Both the position numbers and the translations under genes were made by a program. Below the pieces are notes generated by a model. It did no database searches. It had not been told where the DNA came from and was given only the letters and a program-made list of their open reading frames with translations. A stretch of DNA of 16,187 nt. It comes from Dehalococcoidales bacterium (GTDB lineage: Bacteria; Chloroflexota; Dehalococcoidia; Dehalococcoidales; RBG-16-60-22). The stretch is taken from positions 1 through 16,187 of the forward strand of contig JAUWZF010000003.1 of NCBI GenBank assembly GCA_030615475.1, written 5' to 3'. This document shows positions 6,866 to 14,117 of the stretch, one piece after another. How positions within the stretch are numbered: position 1 is the stretch's first letter; each line of letters begins with the position of its first letter.

Positions 6866-8530
6866 TTACGGGTGCGTAACGTAGTTCACACAGTCATAGT
6901 AGCCGGCCAACCACGTTCTATCGGTCCATTCTCCCAGTTCCGGGCCATAGACCATCATGGTTTCTACCTCAGCGACACCGATATCTACGTACAGGGTACG
7001 TGCATGCGCACAGAACGCCGCATAATACTCCGCCGCCTTAACGGGGTCAAGCTCCGTGGTCGCCTGTTCGTAGAGGTAATCCGCCACCGGGTCGTTGGCG
7101 GTGTTGTGGGTGCCTACCGACGTGAACATGTTGGCGGCATGGTAGGTGGTGTTATAGTAACCTCCGAATGCCCAGGTGAATATCCAGCCTACATTCGGAT
7201 CGCCCGGCTGCAACCTGGCGAAGCTGAAGAAATAGCCGCCGAACACGGTTTGGTCAACAATCTCTATCTCAACCTGAAGGCCGGCCTCCTGCCAGTAGCC
7301 CATGAGCATCAGGATGTAATCCTGTCCGGCGGCGGTCGAGTAGATATGGATGGTGGGGTCTTCCCAGGCGTCCGGATACCCGGCTTCGGCAAGCAGCGCC
7401 ATGGCTTTATCAAGGTCGTATGGGTCAGCCTCCAGCGCATCGCTCCATCCGTAGCTCCCCGGATACATGAACCAGTGGCCTCCCGGCTTGGCGAAACCCT
7501 GGTACCACTCGTCGCAAATCTCCTGGCGGTTGAGGGAGTAGGACATGGCCTGGCGGACGCGGATGTCGTGCACCGGCCCGGCTTCCGGCATCCAGGTGCC
7601 CTGGATATTGAAGTTGGATACGCCGGGGAACCCGATGGACACCGTTCGATACCCCTCGTCCATCAGTTCGGTCAACCTGTCATAGTTTAGGCCGATGCAG
7701 ATATCAATCTCACCCCTCTTGAACATGGCAACCCGGGTAGCTTCTTCCGGCACCTGGAAAACCTCGAGATACTGGAACTTGGGTACTTCACCCCAGTATT
7801 CCGTGTTCGCTTCAACTTTCCAGCTTGTTTCCGGAATTTTTTCGACGAACTTCCAGGGTCCCGACCCCATCGGTTGCAGGCGGTATTCTTCCATGCCGAG
7901 TTCCTCGTAATAGTTCTTGGGCAGTATCCGCGTCCAGGCGAAAACTACAGCCTGGGCCGGCTCGGGACGGGCGCTCACAAACTGATAGGTGTAGTCATCG
8001 ACGACGATAGAGTCGGCCTTGTTGTAGGCTTCGCTGATGTACCAGGACCATGGATTCGTCGAAAGACTCATATCACCGAAGCGGTCGACGGAGAACTTGA
8101 CGTCGTGGGCTGTCAGCGGGTCGCCGTTGTGCCATTTGATGTCCTTGCGGATATTGAAAGTCCAGGTACTTCCATCAAGTGACCAGCTTTCGGCTACCCA
8201 GGGAATAATGACCCCATCGGCGTCATAGGTGAGCAGGGAGTCGTATATGCACCAGCCAATGAACGACTCGTAGTAGACCGGGTCGGTCGATTCCCAGCCG
8301 AAATCCACTTCGGCAACGCGTATCGTGCCTGTAGGAGCCGGCGGTCCCGGTTCCGGTTCCGGTGCCGGGGTCGGCTCTGGTTCCGGCGTCGGGGTTGGTT
8401 CTGGTTCCGGTGTCGGTGCCGGCGTTGGTGCTGGTGTCGGCGCTGGCGTTGGTTCTGGCTCGGCACAACTGCCAAAAACCATGCCGACTGCAAGTATGAT
8501 GATTAACGGGATTAGGAATAGTCTTTTCAT
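6866..8530 (-). CDS. Extracellular solute-binding protein, family 5 (SBP_bac_5), lipoprotein
   Basis: This 554-residue protein should capture the substrate outside the membrane and hand it to the DppBC-like permease. The N-terminus is a lipoprotein signal: MKR, a hydrophobic stretch to residue 19, then FGSC with Cys22 as the lipidated residue (the -3 position is Phe, not the usual Leu). Residues about 24-68 are a low-complexity Pro-Thr-Glu-Ala linker that would hold the domain away from the membrane. The family-5 signature follows at about 110-150 (WVAESW, WTFNIRKDIKWHNGDPLTAHDV). Family members bind peptides, nickel, sugars or other solutes, so the ligand is not predictable. The start is supported by GAGGAGGG (complement of 8535-8542). 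It heads the transporter cluster and has a promoter at 8711-8739. Confidence 0.93.
   Translation of the reverse strand: MKRLFLIPLIIILAVGMVFGSCAEPEPTPAPTPAPTPAPTPEPEPTPTPEPEPTPAPEPEPGPPAPTGTIRVAEVDFGWESTDPVYYESFIGWCIYDSLLTYDADGVIIPWVAESWSLDGSTWTFNIRKDIKWHNGDPLTAHDVKFSVDRFGDMSLSTNPWSWYISEAYNKADSIVVDDYTYQFVSARPEPAQAVVFAWTRILPKNYYEELGMEEYRLQPMGSGPWKFVEKIPETSWKVEANTEYWGEVPKFQYLEVFQVPEEATRVAMFKRGEIDICIGLNYDRLTELMDEGYRTVSIGFPGVSNFNIQGTWMPEAGPVHDIRVRQAMSYSLNRQEICDEWYQGFAKPGGHWFMYPGSYGWSDALEADPYDLDKAMALLAEAGYPDAWEDPTIHIYSTAAGQDYILMLMGYWQEAGLQVEIEIVDQTVFGGYFFSFARLQPGDPNVGWIFTWAFGGYYNTTYHAANMFTSVGTHNTANDPVADYLYEQATTELDPVKAAEYYAAFCAHARTLYVDIGVAEVETMMVYGPELGEWTDRTWLAGYYDCVNYVTHP
8333..8461. repeat. Degenerate tandem repeat encoding the Pro-rich linker
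   Basis: This stretch is built from short GGTGCCGGCGTT/GGTTCCGGTTCC-like units that encode alternating TP, AP and EP dipeptides of the binding protein (residues about 24-66). The repetition explains the spurious Gly-Ser-Val-rich reading frame on the opposite strand. Such tracts often vary in length between strains through slippage. Confidence 0.8.
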
Positions 8531-8710
8531 TTTTCCCTCCTCTTGAGTATTGGGTTCGTACTTAGATATTCTACTTTTTGCTTAATAATAACCCCTCCTA
8601 ACTCATTTAGATTTGGGGGTTTCCCCATTGTGCTCCATAAATACGGGCAGAATTACCCGTGTTCTGGTGTACATTACCATATATGACAAGTATTATACGA
8701 GATTAAATAT

Positions 8711-8739
8711 AATATATTCTACATTTCCAGAAATGTCAA
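8711..8739 (-). promoter_or_regulatory. Promoter of the solute-binding protein gene
   Basis: On the minus strand TTGACA (complement of 8734-8739) is followed after 17 bases by TATATT (complement of 8711-8716), one mismatch from consensus, in an AT-rich surround. Transcription would begin near 8704, leaving a leader of about 174 bases before the ATG at 8530. Confidence 0.7.
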
Positions 8740-8861
8740 CCGTGGGTTATACCGGTACTGCCATTTAGATATTGATACCCTTGTTAATTACATAATCCAG
8801 CCACTGAAATGGTGCAGGGATGAAGAAATTTTACTGATACGCATCGGTACCATTACCCCTG

Positions 8862-8894
8862 AAAAAAATAGAACTTCCACCAGGGAAGTCCTAT
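8862..8894 (-). terminator. Intrinsic terminator after tRNA-fMet
   Basis: Minus-strand ATAGGACTTCC pairs over 11 positions (one G-T pair) with GGAAGTTCTAT around a five-base loop (8868-8894), and the stem is followed by a run of seven T (complement of 8862-8868). It begins 13 bases after the encoded CCA. It would end the tRNA transcript and also any read-through from the methyltransferase operon. Confidence 0.88.
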
Positions 8895-8907
8895 GTGTTG
8901 ACAAAAT

Positions 8908-8982
<75 letters not shown>

Positions 8983-8998
8983 TTGAGATGCACCTTTA

Positions 8999-9027
8999 AG
9001 TATAGACCCCGGAGAATAAAGTGTCAA
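8999..9027 (-). promoter_or_regulatory. Promoter of tRNA-fMet
   Basis: On the minus strand TTGACA (complement of 9022-9027), a 17-base spacer and TATACT (complement of 8999-9004) form a near-consensus promoter. The start of transcription is expected near 8992, some ten bases before the mature 5' end of the tRNA. The -35 box overlaps the end of the upstream gene: the TGA within TTGACA is that gene's stop codon (9024-9026). Confidence 0.8.
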
Positions 9028-9878
9028 CCCTGGGACAGCTGCTGACGCTTGCGGTAGTTCTCTATAAAGCGCCGGGCAAACCTGTCGCGACCCAGAATAA
9101 GGTCGGTCGCCAGTACCGATGGTTTTACCTTGGCGGCATCGACGATTAATGCCGTGGCGCCGGCGGCGATAACCATGGACACCCAGGCGTTATTGATTAC
9201 GGGGCGGTCCGGCATGCCGAAGGAGATGTTGCTGGCGCCCATGGTCATGTTCACCCCCAGCTCCTCCCTGATGCGGCGGATGGCCTCCAGAACGTCCTTG
9301 CCGGAATTCGCCTCGGCGCCGATGGCAAAGGCCAGGACATCGATAACCACGTCTTCGCGGGGGACACCGGCTTTCTCCGCGCTTTCGACGATTTTGTGGG
9401 CGATGGCCACACGGCGGTCGGCATTCTTGGGAATACCTTCGTCGTCCTGCACCAGGCCGACGACGGCCGCGCCGTACTCTTTAACGAGGGGCAAGATTCT
9501 CTTAAGGGAGTGTGCCTCTCCGCTGACGGAGTTGATAAGCGGCTTGCCCTTGTAGACCTTGAGAGCGGCTTCTATAGCGTCTGTGTTGGGGCTGTCGATG
9601 CAAATGGGGGCGTCTACCGCTTCCATCACCACTTTCACCGCCTTCGGCAGGGTGGCAACATCATCCACGCCGGGAGCGTTCACGTTAATATCGATAATAT
9701 CTGCCCCGGCCTCAACCTGCTCGATAGCCTCTTTGCGGACAATCTCAAGGTCGCCCGCCTTCAAGGCCTCGGCCAGCTTCTTTTTACCGGTGGGATTGAT
9801 GCGCTCGCCGATGAGTGCTGTCGGGCGGTCAATGGCGATAATAACTTCCTTCCTGGCGCTTGATACTTTGGTTTCCAT
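9024..9878 (-). CDS. Methyltetrahydrofolate methyltransferase, pterin-binding (MeTr/AcsE-like) family
   Basis: This 284-residue TIM-barrel protein should exchange a methyl group between the corrinoid protein and tetrahydrofolate. It has the family landmarks GERINPTGK (24-32), DINVNAPG (63-70), CIDSPN (93-98), INSVSGE (115-121), VVIDVLAF (177-184) and GASNISFGMP (214-223). By my recollection of AcsE, Asp95, Asn116, Asp180 and Asn217 correspond to its pterin-contacting residues, Asn217 being the one near N5 of the pterin. It lacks the extra domains of MetH and the signature of dihydropteroate synthase. It is the last gene of the methyl-transfer cassette, 17 bases after the fourth UroD-like gene, with AGGAG nine bases before the ATG. 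In this setting it probably works in the direction corrinoid to folate; the reverse is possible. Confidence 0.9.
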   Translation of the reverse strand: METKVSSARKEVIIAIDRPTALIGERINPTGKKKLAEALKAGDLEIVRKEAIEQVEAGADIIDINVNAPGVDDVATLPKAVKVVMEAVDAPICIDSPNTDAIEAALKVYKGKPLINSVSGEAHSLKRILPLVKEYGAAVVGLVQDDEGIPKNADRRVAIAHKIVESAEKAGVPREDVVIDVLAFAIGAEANSGKDVLEAIRRIREELGVNMTMGASNISFGMPDRPVINNAWVSMVIAAGATALIVDAAKVKPSVLATDLILGRDRFARRFIENYRKRQQLSQG

Positions 9879-9895
9879 TAGTCTATACTCCTAAC

Positions 9896-11236
9896 TTATT
9901 TATAGGCACCGTATTCTTTAGCGGCTTCCATCATGGCTCGCAGATTGTCCGGGTTGCCTTCGTTGATGCCGGCCGCCCCGCTCAATATATAGCCACCGCC
10001 CGGGGCGCAGACCTCAATAAGTTTGCGGCAGTATTCCTTGACATCCTCCGGAGTGCCCGTATGCATCACCGAAGCAGGCACATTACCGGCAATACAGGCA
10101 GAGTCGCCGAGAACCTCGTTAGCTCTGGCCATATCTATGTCCTCGAAACTCCATAACATCGAGCCCCTGGGCAAGTCCCTGATAATTTCAAGTCGTGCCC
10201 CGTACCTGCCCTCGGCGAAGGGAAACGGTACGATGCCCTCATTAATGATACCGAGGAGCACCTTTTTAAAGGTAGGCCAGTAGAAGGTCTCGAACTGCCT
10301 GGTGGACATGAAGGTCTCGTCGCCTTTGTGCAGCGGCATGAAGGTCACCGGGCACCCGGAGGCATTAGCCGCCGCCACGGCCGACCTGACAGCCATGGGC
10401 GTTAGTTTCTCCATAGCTTCGTGGAGTTTGTCCGGCTGGCGGTACATGTCCATGATGGCCCCCTGGGTGCCCCGGAGCATGTCAGCAATCATGTCAAAGG
10501 GGGCACCACCCATGCCGCCACCCCTGAGGTTGGGCACTCCAGCAGCAAGAATGGCCTGGCTTACTTCGCCAATGACCGCCTGCCATTTGATGGTCTCTTT
10601 ACCAGCCTCAATCATAATCTTAAAGGCAGCCTCAACGTCCGGGTTACCCAAAGCAGCGTAACTACCAATGGCTACTCCCATCATGCCCGAAAAGGGGGAC
10701 AACTTGCGGAAAGGCTCAAAGGCACCCACAGTCCGCGGTAGAAAGTACCGCCACCAGAAATCAGAGGGATTGCCCATGAAAGCATCATACTCATCCGCCT
10801 TCATGTACTCCTGTTCAACGAACTGATATATAGACGAGTTCGCGGGCAGGCCATGACCCGGCCACTTATGCAGCCTGTGGTCGGTCATCTCCAACACCTT
10901 ACCCGGAAAAACGAGGCCAGGACCGGTGAACGAATCCATATCAAATTCATCGACGAATTTAAGCCAAGCCTCCTTTAACTTGTCGTAATCATACATGACC
11001 GTCCCGAGGTTATAACCCGCGTAGTGAGCCGGGAAAAACCCCGAAGGCAGTAGCACCGGAACGCGGTCGGGCTCCTCCAGCTTGATGGCTTTAATAAATC
11101 TCGTGGCACGCTCTTTATAGAGCTTTTCGGCTTCCGCGCTGGCGAATTTAACATCGGGCGAAAGCCAGCGTTTAAACCGCTCCTCCCGTTTTTGTTGCCA
11201 GGTCAGCTCCGCCCAGTTATCCGGTCTTTGAAACAC
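9896..11236 (-). CDS. UroD-like (uroporphyrinogen decarboxylase family) methyltransferase, paralog 1
   Basis: This 446-residue protein belongs to the UroD superfamily, whose non-heme members (MtaA, MtbA, CmuA) transfer methyl groups to or from corrinoids. It lacks the HemE signature RQAGRY. An N-terminal extension of about 55 residues (LTWQQKREERFKRWL, then EPDRVPV) is shared by all four paralogs. Conserved blocks are KWPGHG (124-129), EYMKADEYD (143-151), APFD..ADMLRGT (245-257), PLHKGD (301-306), FAEG (340-343), CIAGNV (381-386) and CRKLIEVC (403-410). The HxC and third Cys that bind zinc in MtaA are replaced here. It starts with GTG after GGAGG at a rather long distance of 11 bases; an in-frame stop lies just upstream. 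It follows paralog 2 by 18 bases. Confidence 0.88.
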   Translation of the reverse strand: MFQRPDNWAELTWQQKREERFKRWLSPDVKFASAEAEKLYKERATRFIKAIKLEEPDRVPVLLPSGFFPAHYAGYNLGTVMYDYDKLKEAWLKFVDEFDMDSFTGPGLVFPGKVLEMTDHRLHKWPGHGLPANSSIYQFVEQEYMKADEYDAFMGNPSDFWWRYFLPRTVGAFEPFRKLSPFSGMMGVAIGSYAALGNPDVEAAFKIMIEAGKETIKWQAVIGEVSQAILAAGVPNLRGGGMGGAPFDMIADMLRGTQGAIMDMYRQPDKLHEAMEKLTPMAVRSAVAAANASGCPVTFMPLHKGDETFMSTRQFETFYWPTFKKVLLGIINEGIVPFPFAEGRYGARLEIIRDLPRGSMLWSFEDIDMARANEVLGDSACIAGNVPASVMHTGTPEDVKEYCRKLIEVCAPGGGYILSGAAGINEGNPDNLRAMMEAAKEYGAYK

Positions 11237-11254
11237 TGTTTACCAAGCCTCCGT

Positions 11255-12589
11255 TTATTTTTTATAGACACCGTATTCCTTGGCGGCATCCATCATGGCG
11301 TGCAGGTTTTCCATGTTCCCCTTATCGATGCTGGCGCCGCCGCCCAGAACATAACCCCCGCCGGGGGCGCAGTCCTCGATGAGCTTGCGGCAGGTTTCTG
11401 TTACCTGCTCGACAGTGCCGGTCATCATTATCGAGGTGGGCACATTGCCGACGATGCAGGAGACATTGCCCAGTATCTTTTTCGCCTCGGCCATATCGGT
11501 CTGGTCAAACCACCACATGACGCCGCTTTTAGGTGTATCTGTAATCTGCTTGAGCCGGTTGGTATATTTGCCCTCGGCGAAGGGCATCGGCACCAGCCCT
11601 TCGTCAATCATTGCCAGGAAGACGGCCCGCAGCGTAGGCCAGTAAAACTCTTCGAACTGCTTATCGGACATGAAGGTATCATCGCCCTTGTGCAGGGGCA
11701 TCATGCAGACGGGTGAAGCGGTCATCGGGAAATTCTTAATCTGCGAGGTTACCAGTTTCAGCTGGAACTCCATGGCCTCGTGCAATTTTTCAGGCTGACG
11801 GAACATGTCCATGACGATGCCGTGGGTACCCCGCAGCATATCGGCAAAGGTATCGAAGGGGGCGCCGGCCATGATGCCGCCGCCGAACAGGGAGGGGTAT
11901 CCGCGGGATAGCACGATCCTGGATATTTCCTGGTTGGCCGCCTGATGTTTATGGTATTCTCCTTCCAGGTCCATCAGCGTCTGAAACGTTTTACGAATAT
12001 CCGGATCCGCCATTACGCCCACCCACATATCCGCCCACATATAGCGGAGCGGCGGCAGCGTCCGGAACGACTCGAAGATCCCCACGGTGCGCGGCAGCAT
12101 TGTCCTGAGATGATAGTCGGTTGGGTCCGTCATATACGCATCGTATTCGTCGGCCATCATGTACTCGCCCTCGATAACCTGGTTCATCGACGCATCATCG
12201 GGCAGGCCCAGGCCGGGCAACATAGTGATTTTACTTGCCATCGCTTCGGCTATCTTCCCCGAGGGCACCAGCAGGGGCCCGTTGAAGGTATCCATGTCCC
12301 CAAAATCGTCCATGTATTTAATCCAGGCCTGCTTCGCCGCAGGGTAGTCGTACATTACCGTGCGGAAGTTTATTCCCACGTAATAGGCTGGATAATTTCC
12401 GTGCGGCAGCATCACCGGCACGCGGTCGGGCTCCTCCAGCTTGATGGCTTTGATAAATCTGGTCACCCTTTCCTTGTAGAGCTTTTCGGCCCCGGGGCTG
12501 ACGAACTTCACGTCAGGCGGCTTGAGCCAGTGTTTGAACCGCTCCTCCCGTTTTTCCTCCCAGGTCATATCTGCCCATTGCTTTTCCAT
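11255..12589 (-). CDS. UroD-like methyltransferase, paralog 2
   Basis: The frame can begin at 12595, but that ATG directly touches the GGAGG (complement of 12596-12600). The ATG at 12589 has a six-base spacing and gives MEKQWADMTWEEKREERFKHW, matching the start of paralog 3, so I use it (444 residues). Core blocks are the same as in its sisters: PDRVPV, APFD..ADMLRGT, MDMFRQPEKLHEAME, PLHKGDD, FAEGKY, CIVGNV and CRKLIEDC. It differs by having MLPGLGLP where the others have KWPGHG. A DNA block of 32 identical bases is shared with paralog 1. It probably transfers methyl from an unknown substrate to the shared corrinoid protein. A 92-base gap separates it from paralog 3. Confidence 0.87.
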   Translation of the reverse strand: MEKQWADMTWEEKREERFKHWLKPPDVKFVSPGAEKLYKERVTRFIKAIKLEEPDRVPVMLPHGNYPAYYVGINFRTVMYDYPAAKQAWIKYMDDFGDMDTFNGPLLVPSGKIAEAMASKITMLPGLGLPDDASMNQVIEGEYMMADEYDAYMTDPTDYHLRTMLPRTVGIFESFRTLPPLRYMWADMWVGVMADPDIRKTFQTLMDLEGEYHKHQAANQEISRIVLSRGYPSLFGGGIMAGAPFDTFADMLRGTHGIVMDMFRQPEKLHEAMEFQLKLVTSQIKNFPMTASPVCMMPLHKGDDTFMSDKQFEEFYWPTLRAVFLAMIDEGLVPMPFAEGKYTNRLKQITDTPKSGVMWWFDQTDMAEAKKILGNVSCIVGNVPTSIMMTGTVEQVTETCRKLIEDCAPGGGYVLGGGASIDKGNMENLHAMMDAAKEYGVYKK

Positions 12590-12595
12590 AATCAT

Positions 12596-12600
12596 CCTCC
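12596..12600 (-). promoter_or_regulatory. Ribosome binding site deciding the paralog 2 start
   Basis: GGAGG on the minus strand lies zero bases from one ATG (12593-12595) and six bases from the next in-frame ATG (12587-12589). Only the second has workable spacing, and it gives an N-terminus that aligns with paralogs 3 and 4. Confidence 0.7.
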
Positions 12601-12681
12601 GGAGTATAAATAATTCTTACTATCAGCAGGATTAGTACTATCCCAGGTGAGTGCCACGGGTCAGTTACTCGGAATGCCTGT

Positions 12682-14010
12682 TTATTTATAGACGCCGTAT
12701 TCCTTGGCAGCTTCTATTATGGCTTGCAGGTTTGCCGGGTCGCACTTATCGATGCCGGACCCCAGCGAGAGGATATAGCCGCCGCCGGGGGCGCAGACCT
12801 CGATGAGCTTACGGCAATACTCTTTAATGGCCTTGGGCGTTTGCGTATAAAGCTGTGACGCCAGCACGTTACCGGCGATGCAGGCGGAATCGCCGAGGAT
12901 TTTCTTGGCTTTGAACATATCCGTCTTCTCCATAGTCCACACGACCGAGGCCCTGGGCAGGTCCTTGATTATCTCCAGGCGGGTATTATAGCTGCCGTCG
13001 ATAACCATCATCGGCACGAGTCCCTCGTTAATCAGGCCCAGGAGAAGCTTGCGGAATGTGGGCCAGTAGAACTTCTCGAACTGCTTGACGGACATAAAAA
13101 CATCGTCGCCTTTATGCATCGGGATAAATATTATCGGGCTGAGGGAGACATTGGCCATATTCAACGCCGATTCGAGACTCTGCTGCGTTATAACCTCCAG
13201 GGCTTCGAGGAGCTTTTCCGGCTGCCGGTACATGTCCATGACAGAACCGTGGGTGCCCCTGAGCATATCGGCAACGGTGTCAAAGGGCGCCAGCGCCATA
13301 CCGCCCATCGATGGCGGGAATCCCTCTTCCAGGGAGATTTGGCTGCATTCAGCCATAATTTTCTGGAATCTGGCGTTCTCCTGGCTGGCTTTCCAGATAG
13401 CCTTGAACGATTTCTGGAAAGCCGGGTCCTGGCACATGGCCATGAGCTGCTGGGGCAGGCCCTGGTAGGAGGAAAGCGAGGGGATACTGGCGAAAGGCTC
13501 GAAGACGCCCCACGCCCGCGGTAAAAAGTACCGCAGGCCGAAGTCGAACGGGTCTTTCATGAACAGGTCATACTCGTCGGCTTGCATGTACTCTTTTTCA
13601 ATAAACTGTTGCATGGTCTGGTTTGACGGCAGGCCATGTCCCGGCCACTTGAATATCTTGTAATCAAGGATTTCATAGACTTTTCCCGAGAAGAAGCCGG
13701 GGCCATCAGCCGAGTCCACATCATAATCCTGGAGAAATTTAATCCAGGCCGGTTTTATTTTTGTATAGTCATACAGGACTTCTTCGAGGGTAAGCCCGGC
13801 ATTGTAGGCTACAATGGAGCCGGCCGGTATATGGACCGGAACACGGTCCGGTATCTCCATCTTGATGGCTTTCATCACCCGGGTGGCGCGGGCTTTGTAT
13901 TTTTTCTCGGCTTCCGGACTGCTGAACTTAACTCCGGTTGGATTCAGCCACTTCTTAAACCGCTCCTCGCGCCTTTCCTCCCAGGACATATCCGCCCATT
14001 GTTTTTCCAT
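12682..14010 (-). CDS. UroD-like methyltransferase, paralog 3
   Basis: This 442-residue protein has the shared N-terminal extension (MEKQWADMSWEERREERF) and core blocks KWPGHG (121-126), EYMQADEYD (140-148), APFD..ADMLRGT (241-253), PMHKGDD (297-303), CIAGNV (377-382) and CRKLIEVC (399-406). It is the most divergent at the presumed active site: FAEG of its sisters is VIDG (336-339), and CRKLIE is preceded by TQTPKAIKEY with no TGT motif. An extra Cys423 (DKCDP) is unique. These changes suggest a different substrate. AAGGAG five bases before the ATG supports the start. The 107-base gap before it contains a nine-base inverted repeat (14032-14110). It follows paralog 4 in the same operon direction. 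Confidence 0.88.
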   Translation of the reverse strand: MEKQWADMSWEERREERFKKWLNPTGVKFSSPEAEKKYKARATRVMKAIKMEIPDRVPVHIPAGSIVAYNAGLTLEEVLYDYTKIKPAWIKFLQDYDVDSADGPGFFSGKVYEILDYKIFKWPGHGLPSNQTMQQFIEKEYMQADEYDLFMKDPFDFGLRYFLPRAWGVFEPFASIPSLSSYQGLPQQLMAMCQDPAFQKSFKAIWKASQENARFQKIMAECSQISLEEGFPPSMGGMALAPFDTVADMLRGTHGSVMDMYRQPEKLLEALEVITQQSLESALNMANVSLSPIIFIPMHKGDDVFMSVKQFEKFYWPTFRKLLLGLINEGLVPMMVIDGSYNTRLEIIKDLPRASVVWTMEKTDMFKAKKILGDSACIAGNVLASQLYTQTPKAIKEYCRKLIEVCAPGGGYILSLGSGIDKCDPANLQAIIEAAKEYGVYK

Positions 14011-14031
14011 TTTTCTCCTTTTAGGGATAAG

Positions 14032-14110
14032 CGGCCTTTCTGTATGCCAGTCCTACACGGATGAAGGGTGGAAAGTTACAGCCAGGATACTGCCAACCAG
14101 TGAAAGGCCG
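14032..14110. repeat. Inverted repeat in the paralog 4-paralog 3 gap
   Basis: CGGCCTTTC (14032-14040) and GAAAGGCCG (14102-14110) are perfectly complementary over nine bases with 61 bases between them. Inside, CAGTCCT (14049-14055) can pair with AGG and ACTG around 14083-14092 with a two-base bulge. The element begins about seven bases after the paralog 4 stop codon and ends near the paralog 3 ribosome binding site. No T tract adjoins it. Confidence 0.45.
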
Positions 14111-14117
14111 ATGTCCT

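Larger units (their letters stand above)
8531..8907. other. Non-coding region between binding-protein gene and tRNA
   Basis: No gene is evident in these 377 bases. From right to left they contain the tRNA terminator (8862-8894), about 120 bases without recognised elements, the binding-protein promoter (8711-8739), and a leader of about 174 bases. The leader can form two small hairpins: ACGGG (8643-8647) with CCCGT (8656-8660), and TGGGG (8614-8618) with CCCCA (8623-8627). The sequence does not match a riboswitch class I can recognise. Confidence 0.55.

Noticed and set aside
6872..7690. A 272-residue open frame on the plus strand
   Set aside because: It lies antisense within the binding-protein gene and reflects codon bias of the real gene.
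8325..8546. A Gly-Ser-Val-rich plus-strand protein or a CRISPR-like array
   Set aside because: The repeats are short, contiguous and degenerate with no spacers; they are the DNA of the Pro-rich linker read backwards.
8603..8638. Eleven-codon leader peptide upstream of the binding-protein gene (minus strand, ATG to TGA)
   Set aside because: There is no ribosome binding site before it and no run of regulatory codons, so it is indistinguishable from chance.
8740..8860. Palindromes TACCGGTA and GGTACC as possible operators
   Set aside because: They are short, single and not positioned over a promoter core; such sites are expected by chance.
12610..12665. A promoter between paralogs 3 and 2 (CTGACC, 16 bases, GATAGT on the minus strand)
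   Set aside because: Both boxes match consensus at only four of six positions, much weaker than the other promoters in the window.
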